Position numbers and translations under genes: made by a program. Shown here one piece after another: positions 33,837-41,459 of a stretch of DNA of 64,000 nucleotides. A model generated the notes under the pieces. That model ran no database searches and had not been told where the DNA came from. It saw only the letters and a list, made by a program, of their open reading frames with translations. Source of the DNA: Chitinophagaceae bacterium UBA4857 (GTDB lineage: Bacteria; Bacteroidota; Bacteroidia; Chitinophagales; Chitinophagaceae); contig DHEF01000004.1 in the NCBI GenBank assembly GCA_002399735.1, positions 121,014 to 185,013 of the forward strand, in the 5' to 3' direction. Position 1 is the stretch's first letter. Each line of letters opens with the position of its first letter.

Positions 33837-36707
33837 ATGCCCAAAGATAATTCCATCAAATCCGTGCTGATTATTGGCAGCGGTCCCATTGTAATAGGTC
33901 AGGCTTGTGAATTTGACTACTCCGGTTCGCAGGCGGCCCGCAGTTTACGTGAGGAAGGTGTACGTGTAACGCTGATTAACAGCAACCCTGCCACTATTAT
34001 GACCGACCCTATGATGGCGGATAAAGTGTATCTATTACCACTTACGGTAGAAAGTATTGAACAGATTTTACAGGAAGCGCAGGACAGTGGAAACCCCATT
34101 GATGCGGTTTTGCCTACCATGGGCGGACAAACTGCCCTTAACCTGTGTAAGGAAGTAGAGGATCTTGGTTTTTGGAAACAATTTAATGTGCGCCTGATTG
34201 GGGTGGATATTAAAGCTATTGATAAGGCAGAGGACAGGGAACTGTTTCGCCAGTGGATGATTGAAATGGGTATTCAGGTAGCAACAGCAAAAACAGCAAA
34301 CTCGTTTTTAGAAGGTAAGGAGTTTGCACAGGAAATTGGTTTTCCGTTGGTTATACGTCCGTCGTTTACCCTGGGTGGTACCGGTGGCGGTTTTGTACAC
34401 GATAAAAGCGAGTTGGATGAGGCACTGAACCGTGGTTTACAGGCATCACCTATACATGAGGTATTGGTGGAGCAAGCGGTATTGGGCTGGAAAGAATATG
34501 AGTTGGAGTTATTACGCGACAGTGCAGATAATGTATGTATTATATGTACGGTTGAAAACTTTGACCCAATGGGGGTGCATACCGGTGACTCCATTACCGT
34601 GGCTCCGGCTATGACATTGAGTGATACGGCTATGCAACTTATGCGTAACACGGCTATTGCCATGATGCGCAATCTGGGCAATTTTGCCGGTGGTTGTAAT
34701 GTGCAGTTTGCCCTAAATCCTGCTAACGAAGAAATTATAGCTATTGAAATTAACCCGAGGGTTAGCCGTTCATCGGCATTGGCGAGTAAAGCAACGGGGT
34801 ATCCTATTGCAAAAATTGCGGCTAAGCTGGCTATTGGTTATCATTTAGATGAGTTAGAAAATCAGATTACCAAAACCACATCTGCTTATTTTGAGCCGGC
34901 ACTGGACTATGTAATTGTAAAAATACCGCGTTGGAATTTTGATAAATTTAAAGGTGCCGATGATACTTTAGGTCTACAAATGAAAAGTGTGGGTGAAGTA
35001 ATGGGTATTGGCCGCAGCTTTACCGAGGCAGTTCAGAAAGCTTGTCAAAGTTTGGAGAACAACGCCGTTGGTTTAGGTTACTATGGTAAAAGTTTAATGC
35101 ACGCCGAGGAATTATTGGAGTACATTAAAACGCCAAAATGGGATAGAATTTTCCGTATAAAGGATGCTTTGATGGCCGGTATATCGGTAGGTAGTATATC
35201 TAAAGCAACCAATGGTATCGACCGCTGGTTTTTATACGAAATACAAAAAATATGTAACCTGGAAAAACAACTGGAAAAGTACTCACTGGCTACTTTACCA
35301 AAAGAGTTGTTGCAGGAAGCAAAAGTAAACGGCTTTAGTGATGAACAATTAAGCCGCATTTTACAAAATGGTACCGAAGATGAAATTTATGAAAAGCGTA
35401 AAGAGCTGGGCATAAAACGTGTATACAAAATGGTAGACACTTGTAGCGCCGAATTTGAAGCTAAAACACCTTATTTCTACAGTACGTTTGAAAGTACTAC
35501 TTCTAATGCCGATGGTACCATTAGCGAACTGGCTAACGAAAGCAAGGTTACCGATAAAAAGAAAATTATTGTACTGGGCAGTGGCCCTAACCGTATTGGT
35601 CAGGGTATTGAGTTTGACTACTGTTGTGTACATGGTTTACTGGCTATTAAGGAGTGTGGTTACGAAGCCATTATGGTTAACTGTAACCCCGAAACCGTGA
35701 GTACCGATTTTGACATGGCCGATAAATTATACTTTGAGCCGGTTTATTGGGAGCACTTATGGGAAATAATTGAACACGAAAAACCCGAAGGTGTAATTGT
35801 ACAGTTGGGCGGACAAACGGCTTTAAAACTGGCAGAGAAATTAACGGAGCGTGGTATTAAAATTATCGGTACTTCTTTCGATAGCATGGATATTGCCGAG
35901 GACCGTGGCCGTTTCAGTGATATGTTGAAAGAACTTAACATTCAGTACCCCGATTATGGAACCGCTTACGATGTAGATGAAGCAATACAGGTTGCCAATA
36001 AAGTTGGATATCCGGTATTGGTGCGTCCGTCGTATGTATTAGGTGGCCAGCGTATGCGTATTGTTATTAACGATGAGGAAGTGGAAAGCGCCGTTGTAAG
36101 TTTATTAAAACATATACCGGGTAATAAAATATTAATTGACCATTTCTTAGACCGTTGCCAGGAAGCAGAAATTGATGCCTTGTTTGATGGCGAAAATTTC
36201 CATGTAATGGGTGTAATGGAACATATTGAGCCGGCGGGTATTCACAGTGGCGATAGTAATGCGGTATTACCTGCATTTAACCTTACGCCAATGGAAGTAA
36301 CTACCATGGAGTTTTATGCCGAAAAAATTGCAAGGGCATTAAACATAAAAGGGTTAATCAATATTCAGTTTGCGGTAAAAGATGGTAGCGTGTTTGTAAT
36401 TGAAGCCAACCCAAGGGCCAGCCGTACCACACCATTTATTGCCAAAGCTTACCAGATACCTTACTTAAATGTAGCCACCAAAATAATGATGGGTACACAT
36501 ACCTTAAAAGACTTTAAGTTTGAAAAGAAATTAAAAGGCTTTGCCATTAAGGAGCCGGTGTTTAGCTTTAGCAAATTCCCTAACGTTAACAAAGAGCTTG
36601 GCCCCGAAATGAAAAGTACCGGCGAAGCCATCCGATTTATAAAAGACTTAAGAGATCCTTATTTCCGTCAGTTATACAAAGACAGAAGTATGTACCTGAG
36701 TAAATAA
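33837..36707 (+). CDS. carB: Carbamoyl-phosphate synthase large subunit without C-terminal MGS domain
   Basis: A 956-aa protein with both ATP-grasp halves: SVLIIGSGPIVIGQACEFDYSG at the start, the EINPRVSRSSALASKATGYPIA loop, then the second half from KIIVLGSGPNRIGQGIEFDY and EANPRASRTTPFIAKA. It makes carbamoyl phosphate from bicarbonate, ammonia (from CarA) and two ATP for pyrimidine and arginine synthesis. The usual ~1070-aa enzyme ends with an allosteric MGS-like domain; here the protein stops at KSTGEAIRFIKDLRDPYF, so that domain is missing. Comparable shorter CarB proteins are known in Bacteroidota, and a terminator follows directly, so this is not a truncation artefact. carA is not in the window. 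Confidence 0.95.
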   Translation: MPKDNSIKSVLIIGSGPIVIGQACEFDYSGSQAARSLREEGVRVTLINSNPATIMTDPMMADKVYLLPLTVESIEQILQEAQDSGNPIDAVLPTMGGQTALNLCKEVEDLGFWKQFNVRLIGVDIKAIDKAEDRELFRQWMIEMGIQVATAKTANSFLEGKEFAQEIGFPLVIRPSFTLGGTGGGFVHDKSELDEALNRGLQASPIHEVLVEQAVLGWKEYELELLRDSADNVCIICTVENFDPMGVHTGDSITVAPAMTLSDTAMQLMRNTAIAMMRNLGNFAGGCNVQFALNPANEEIIAIEINPRVSRSSALASKATGYPIAKIAAKLAIGYHLDELENQITKTTSAYFEPALDYVIVKIPRWNFDKFKGADDTLGLQMKSVGEVMGIGRSFTEAVQKACQSLENNAVGLGYYGKSLMHAEELLEYIKTPKWDRIFRIKDALMAGISVGSISKATNGIDRWFLYEIQKICNLEKQLEKYSLATLPKELLQEAKVNGFSDEQLSRILQNGTEDEIYEKRKELGIKRVYKMVDTCSAEFEAKTPYFYSTFESTTSNADGTISELANESKVTDKKKIIVLGSGPNRIGQGIEFDYCCVHGLLAIKECGYEAIMVNCNPETVSTDFDMADKLYFEPVYWEHLWEIIEHEKPEGVIVQLGGQTALKLAEKLTERGIKIIGTSFDSMDIAEDRGRFSDMLKELNIQYPDYGTAYDVDEAIQVANKVGYPVLVRPSYVLGGQRMRIVINDEEVESAVVSLLKHIPGNKILIDHFLDRCQEAEIDALFDGENFHVMGVMEHIEPAGIHSGDSNAVLPAFNLTPMEVTTMEFYAEKIARALNIKGLINIQFAVKDGSVFVIEANPRASRTTPFIAKAYQIPYLNVATKIMMGTHTLKDFKFEKKLKGFAIKEPVFSFSKFPNVNKELGPEMKSTGEAIRFIKDLRDPYFRQLYKDRSMYLSK

Positions 36708-36711
36708 AGTT

Positions 36712-36735
36712 AAAAGCCCCGCAAGGGGCTTTTTT
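36712..36735 (+). terminator. Intrinsic terminator of carB
   Basis: A 9-bp stem AAAAGCCCC (36712-36720) and GGGGCTTTT (36725-36733) with a GCAA tetraloop and T-tract, 5 bp after the carB stop. Confidence 0.9.
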
Positions 36736-37172
36736 ATTTTTGGTAATTATTTGTTTACCGGCTGTAATGCTACTATCATCGTCTGTTGTAACCCGATAGG
36801 GTTGGGATTAAATTTATTTCCAGTGGAAATGAATGTAATACTCTCACTTGTGCTGCAACAACGCGAAGCATCAATGAGGCTAATCCAATAACTAATATCG
36901 AATTAATTCTATTGGGCAATTTGTTTCTAACCCCGAGTTTGGCACAGTGCGTTTGATTCGGGGCAGCACCCCGTATTTTAATCGGGGCTGTTCGGTAATG
37001 CTATTGGGCATTATGTAAGTTTCCTTCTTTATCGGAAAACCTCATTGCCAAATTTTCAAATTTACGAATTGTCAAATTGTTTTCTCTGTGGTTAAAATGA
37101 ACAATTAGTTTCTTAGCAGATTAGATGGTTAATTGAAAGAGCGATGAATGAGGCTATGGTTGGACGTGAAAT
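36736..37172. repeat. Repeat-mosaic spacer after carB
   Basis: Contains several modules shared with other spacers: a ~52-bp segment at 36856-36908 (AAGCATCAATGAGGCTAAT core) matching 63950-64000; an AACCCCGAGTT...TTCGGGGC hairpin (36931-36972) like that at 16655-16700; ACCCCGTATTTTAATCGGGG (36968-36987) matching 50141-50160; and a TCGGAAAACCTCATTG segment (37031-37046) like 43997-44012. No gene was seen. Confidence 0.75.
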
Positions 37173-38200
37173 TTATTTTATATTTTCTTCTACTAGTTTA
37201 GTTAGTAATAATAAACTGTAATCTTTACTCGCTTCTCTATTATATATTGTTATTCCATTCTTGTTAATCATATAAAGTTCAGGTATAGTAGTTATCCCTA
37301 ATTCATTAAATAGTTTTTTATCGCCATACACTTGGTGCCAATTCATTTCATACTTTTTTACTGCATTTTGAAATTTTAACGAATCCTCATCTATCGATAT
37401 AGATATTATTTCCAACTTCTCCTTGCCATACTTTTCATAAATTGTTTTTAAAGTTGGTAACTCCTCAATACATGGTGTACACCACGATGCCCAAAATTGT
37501 ATAATTACAAGTTTGCCTATTAGTTTAGAAGATGATAAAGTATCATTGTTTGTATCAACCATTTTGTATGATAAAAAGGGCTTTTTCGATAATGTGTTTA
37601 CTTTATTCTGTAGAATACTATGGATATATTGTCCGCCAGTTGTGTGTTTTACTTTGTTGAAAAAATGTGCATTGTAAATGTTTAAAAGACTAAAGAATCC
37701 GAAAGTTTAAATAAGACTTTTAAATGTTCCTGACTTTTTTTTAGCTCAATTAAATTTTTACTAAAATAATCAGTAAATGCATATTTAATGTCTTTTACAA
37801 ATTTTTCATAATGAGGCCCGCCAAATTTATTATAGCTAATTATGTTTGACGATTTTTTTTCATCCGGGAAAAAGGGGATGCTATCTTTTGTACGTTCTCG
37901 GATTACAGCAAGGGCTTTCCCTTTTTTAAAAAAATAGTTTTCAGAAGGCGGAAACGTCGAATCAGATATTTTGTATCGAATGGTTAATTGTCCGTATTCT
38001 GCATTTATAACTCCTTTCCATTGTATGCGTTCTTCATTCAAATCAATGTTTTGAGTGTTTATACCGTCAAATATTTCCATTGTTGTTTTCCTGATGTCAA
38101 GCTTATCTTTCGGAAATATAATTTTAACAAAAGCGGAATCGTTACCACTAACAGATAAATTAGAAATAGAAAAAAGCAGTATTAGGTAGCATGCTTTCAT
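37173..38200 (-). pseudogene. TlpA/ResA-like thiol-disulfide oxidoreductase split by a one-base frameshift
   Basis: The 5' frame (38200-37682, 172 aa) gives a signal peptide (MKACYLILLFSISNLSVSG) and a beta-rich DUF4369-like N-domain. The 3' frame (to 37173) gives a thioredoxin domain, VIIQFWASWCTPCIEELPTL with a CTPC active site, and reads open upstream of its ATG (37562) through NKVNTLSKKPFLSYK to the end of the first frame. Adding one base to the TTTT run (37687-37684) joins them into ~345 residues, the usual length of N-domain plus thioredoxin proteins in this phylum. The intact protein would be a periplasmic reductase. The break may be real decay or a sequence error. Confidence 0.78.
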
Positions 38201-38705
38201 ACAAAATGATTAAATGAATGTATTGAATTTAATCAGTTAGAAAAACTATCCTCTTAGTTTTTTAATTTCTTTAACTGTCTTTATTCATCTAAACAAGATT
38301 GCTGGTGCGTATTCAAGTTGGCTGAAAAAAGTATTCCCAGAAGTCCCCTCTCTGCATTCGGAATGAAGGCCGTTGGAAATGTAGGACTCCGGCATTTCGA
38401 CCAAAGGGAGAAAACCCCTGCTACAAATAGGAGTATAGGTTTAACAAAGTATTACTTCTCTTTATTCAGCATTACTAATCTTTATAAAGAGAAAACTCCG
38501 TGTACCTCTGTGGCCAAACTCCATTAACTCTGTGGTAAAAAACTGCGCAGACGCCAGCATGGTGTCTCTACAAACGCTAATTATCACATTTTCAAATCGT
38601 CAAATTGTTTTCCTTCGTGTACCTCTGTGACAAAACTCCTTAAACTCTGTGGTTGAAAATCTGTGTGATACACATTCTATGGTCAAGCCAATTAACCAAT
38701 AACCA
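38201..38705. repeat. Spacer with repeated CTCTGTG modules and a GACGCC palindrome
   Basis: Two similar ~42-bp modules, CTCCGTGTACCTCTGTGG onward (38495-38536) and TTCGTGTACCTCTGTGAC onward (38613-38653), flank a degenerate copy of the GACGCCAGCATGGTGTC palindrome (38549-38569) and a CACATTTTCAAATCGTCAAA segment. The same set recurs at 47060-47205 and 50215-50350. No gene was seen. Confidence 0.75.
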
Positions 38706-40049
38706 TTAACTATTAACGGCATTTTTCTTATTCCATTTTAAAAACCGTAAGGTTAAAAATATGGCCGAAAAACTTAAGCCGATAATTAACCCCAGCCAAA
38801 TACCATTTGCACCCATATTATAATAAAAGGCAAGCAAACAACCAATGGGAATGCCCAATACCCAATAAGCAATGGCAATAAATAAAGTAGGAATATTTAC
38901 ATCTTTTACACCACGTAATAACCCGGCGGCAATGGCTTGTAAGGCATCAGAAATTTGAAAGATGGCCGCAAATAATAACAAGGTAGCGGCAATGGTAATT
39001 ACTTCTGTTTCATGATTGAAAAAAGTGGGTAATTGCCAGCGGAATACGGTAAAAGTAATACAGCATAACACCCCGTAAATAAGTGCTAAACCCAATGTGC
39101 TTTTTCCTATAAAACCAATCTTGGTGAGTTGCTTGGCGCCAAAAGCATTACTCACCCGTATAGATCCTGCTTGCGATAAACCTAAAGAAACCATGAAGGT
39201 AAAGGATGCACAACTGAGCGCTATTTGGTGCGCTGCTTGTGCCTGTGCGCTGATGGTACCGATGATAATACCTGATACAGCAAAAGCACCTGCTTCCATA
39301 CCAATTTGCAGACTACTGGGTATACCAATTTTTAGCAATTGTTTCATGGCGGCACTGCGTAATTTCCATTGGTTTTTTCTTACGGCCATAAATGGACGGA
39401 AAACACGATGTCTTAAAATAACAATAGCAAGTGCAACAAAAATCAAGGTCCGTGTAATTAAAGTAGCATAACCTGCGCCTTCCAGTTCTAAACGGGGGAA
39501 CCCCCAGTTGCCATAAATTAATAACCAGTTCAGGAAAAAGTTTATCGGTATGGCCGATAAAGAAAGCACCATAGCTGTTTTGGTGTATTGCAGTCCATCG
39601 GCAAATTGTTTAAGAGCCATAAACAATATCATGGGAATAATGGAAGTGCTCATTAAATCCATAAAAGGTAAGGCCAGTTGTACTACCTCAGGATCTTGTC
39701 CTAAATGCCACAATACATTTTTTCCTAAATGCAATCCAAATGATATAAGTAAGCCTGCAACAACACACAATAAAATACCATTAAAAAAATAATGCGAAAC
39801 CAATTGTCGGTCGTGACGACCTTGTGCCATAGATACCATTTGCGCTACCGAAACAGTAATGCCTATGCCAAAGATGAAAGGTATGTTTATTACCTGCAAC
39901 ACCAATGAGGCTGCTGCCAGTTCTTTATAGCCAACAAAGCCAATCATAGCTGTATCCAGCAAATGCAAAGACATTTGTGACAGCTCACCTAAAATTATGG
40001 GGAACGCTAATTGTAATGTTTTCCTTCCCTCAGATCTGTACGTCATCAT
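38706..40049 (-). CDS. MATE-family multidrug/toxin exporter
   Basis: A 447-aa membrane protein with twelve predicted helices in two MatE repeats; TLQLAFPIILGELSQMSLHLLDTAMIG at the N-terminus and KIGIPSSLQIGMEAGAFAVSGIIIG at the start of the second repeat are typical. MATE proteins export cationic or drug-like compounds using a Na+ or H+ gradient across the inner membrane. Length is normal. A well-formed promoter lies immediately before the ATG (40057-40087), implying a very short or absent 5' leader. It is monocistronic. The substrate is unknown. Confidence 0.92.
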   Translation of the reverse strand: MMTYRSEGRKTLQLAFPIILGELSQMSLHLLDTAMIGFVGYKELAAASLVLQVINIPFIFGIGITVSVAQMVSMAQGRHDRQLVSHYFFNGILLCVVAGLLISFGLHLGKNVLWHLGQDPEVVQLALPFMDLMSTSIIPMILFMALKQFADGLQYTKTAMVLSLSAIPINFFLNWLLIYGNWGFPRLELEGAGYATLITRTLIFVALAIVILRHRVFRPFMAVRKNQWKLRSAAMKQLLKIGIPSSLQIGMEAGAFAVSGIIIGTISAQAQAAHQIALSCASFTFMVSLGLSQAGSIRVSNAFGAKQLTKIGFIGKSTLGLALIYGVLCCITFTVFRWQLPTFFNHETEVITIAATLLLFAAIFQISDALQAIAAGLLRGVKDVNIPTLFIAIAYWVLGIPIGCLLAFYYNMGANGIWLGLIIGLSFSAIFLTLRFLKWNKKNAVNS

Positions 40050-40056
40050 AAGCGGG

Positions 40057-40087
40057 CAAAATTAGCTTGTTTATTGGCAGGTACAAA
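40057..40087 (-). promoter_or_regulatory. Bacteroidota-type promoter of the MATE gene
   Basis: On the - strand TTTG (40087-40084), exactly 19 nt, then TAATTTTG (40064-40057) match the -33 TTTG / -7 TAnnTTTG consensus with ideal spacing. The -7 element ends 7 bp before the ATG at 40049, so transcription would begin at or just before the start codon. Confidence 0.65.
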
Positions 40088-40498
40088 ATTGGTGATGAAA
40101 TATTAAAGTAAGGAGAAAGGTATAAGGGGCGTAGGGCGTAAGGGAGAAGGTGATAAAACCTGTCATGCTGAGCCTGACGAAGCATATGGATAAGTTTGAT
40201 TGTGCTGATGGTTCCGTTTGTCAAGCTCCCACGCTATGCGGGGTTAAAACAGGGTGACAAGTTGTTGAATAGAAAAAAGACTGTGACATAACACGATGCT
40301 GAATAACGATATGCAGCCGAAGTGTGCGACGCAACAGAAGCTGATTAGAATTACTGCAGCCGACTACATAAGCATTGTACTTATGTTAATAAGCGGCTTA
40401 AGCCAAAAGAAAGCGTTGGGCCTTTAACCTTACACCCTAAACCCTAAACCTTCCTTCTTAATCAATAATGCCTTATTTTTAAAGCTTAAAAAAGTTAC
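40088..40498. repeat. Divergent spacer with dispersed repeat modules
   Basis: Holds TGCTGAGCCTGACGAAGC (40169-40186), the inverted copy of the 29179-29222 module (40218-40261), and GTGTGCGACGCAA (40322-40334, - strand copy of the TGCGTCGCAC module) followed by TTAGAATTACTGCAGCCGAC. No gene was seen. The amidase gene begins at its right end. Confidence 0.7.
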
Positions 40499-41311
40499 AT
40501 GAAACAATGTATTGTCTTTTTATTTACCAGTATGGTAATATATGCTTGCAGTAGTAGTAAGCCATATAGTAAAACCAATAAGCAATATAAAAAACAAGCT
40601 GCCTCCTACGCGGCTATATTAAAAGCTTATCCGTTAAAAGATTCGACTGGCTTACCCTATGCAACCGACTTTGTAGGTACAACCAATTTTAGTATGCGTA
40701 AACCTAACTATGTAATTATACATCATACAGCGCAAAACAGTTGCGAACAAACATTACGCACTTTTACTTTGCCGCGTACGCAGGTAAGTTCGCATTATGT
40801 AATTTGTAAAGATGGAACCGTACACCATATGTTGCACGATTTATTGCGGGGGCATCACGCAGGTGTTAGTAAATGGGGCAACACAACAGATTTAAACAGC
40901 AGTAGTATAGGGATAGAAATTGATAATAACGGCAGCGAAGTATTTACCGATGCACAGATTGGTAGTTTACAAATTTTGTTGGGGAGGTTGAAAAATGCTT
41001 ACCAAATTCCGACCGGTAATTTTATTGGCCATTCGGATATTGCACCGGGCCGTAAGGTGGACCCAAACAATAATTTTCCCTGGCAACAACTTGCCGGAAA
41101 TGGCTTTGGTCACTGGTACGACACAACCAATGTACAGGTACCGCCGGACTTTAATGCTTTACAAGCCCTGCGTATTGTAGGTTATAATATTGCAAAGCCG
41201 CAGGCAGCCATACAATCGTATCGTTTGCATTTTACTCCGCAGGATACCAGTAAAGCCTTAACCGAGGCCGATAAAAAGATATTGACCAGTCTGGTAAATA
41301 AATATCAGTAA
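40499..41311 (+). CDS. N-acetylmuramoyl-L-alanine amidase (Amidase_2/PGRP fold), lipoprotein
   Basis: A 270-aa lipoprotein (signal ending at Cys17, VIYAC). The amidase_2 domain starts at YVIIHHTAQNSCEQT (zinc-binding His) and includes SHYVICKDGTVHHML, RGHHAGVSKWG, SIGIEIDNNG and GHSDIAPGRKVDPNNNFPW (further zinc ligands). It cuts the amide between MurNAc and the peptide stem of peptidoglycan, or recycled anhydro-muropeptides as AmiD does. The lipid anchor and size resemble E. coli AmiD. It stands alone. Confidence 0.9.
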   Translation: MKQCIVFLFTSMVIYACSSSKPYSKTNKQYKKQAASYAAILKAYPLKDSTGLPYATDFVGTTNFSMRKPNYVIIHHTAQNSCEQTLRTFTLPRTQVSSHYVICKDGTVHHMLHDLLRGHHAGVSKWGNTTDLNSSSIGIEIDNNGSEVFTDAQIGSLQILLGRLKNAYQIPTGNFIGHSDIAPGRKVDPNNNFPWQQLAGNGFGHWYDTTNVQVPPDFNALQALRIVGYNIAKPQAAIQSYRLHFTPQDTSKALTEADKKILTSLVNKYQ

Positions 41312-41459
41312 TGGATGTTAACCAGCGTCAAATGTTGTGAAACTGTTAACGCCACTTGTTTTTTAGGGTTACAGCCTTAATTTCGGGGACTGTACAGATA
41401 AAGGATGTAACGTCTGTACGTGTTTAATTACCAATGCTAAATGTTTAACACAGAAAATA

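Noticed and set aside
33837..36707. carB as a truncated pseudogene
   Set aside because: Both ATP-grasp halves are complete, a terminator follows the stop, and shorter CarB proteins occur in this phylum.
38318..38527. 69-aa ORF in the spacer before the MATE gene
   Set aside because: It runs through the CTCTGTG repeat module and has no domain or start context.
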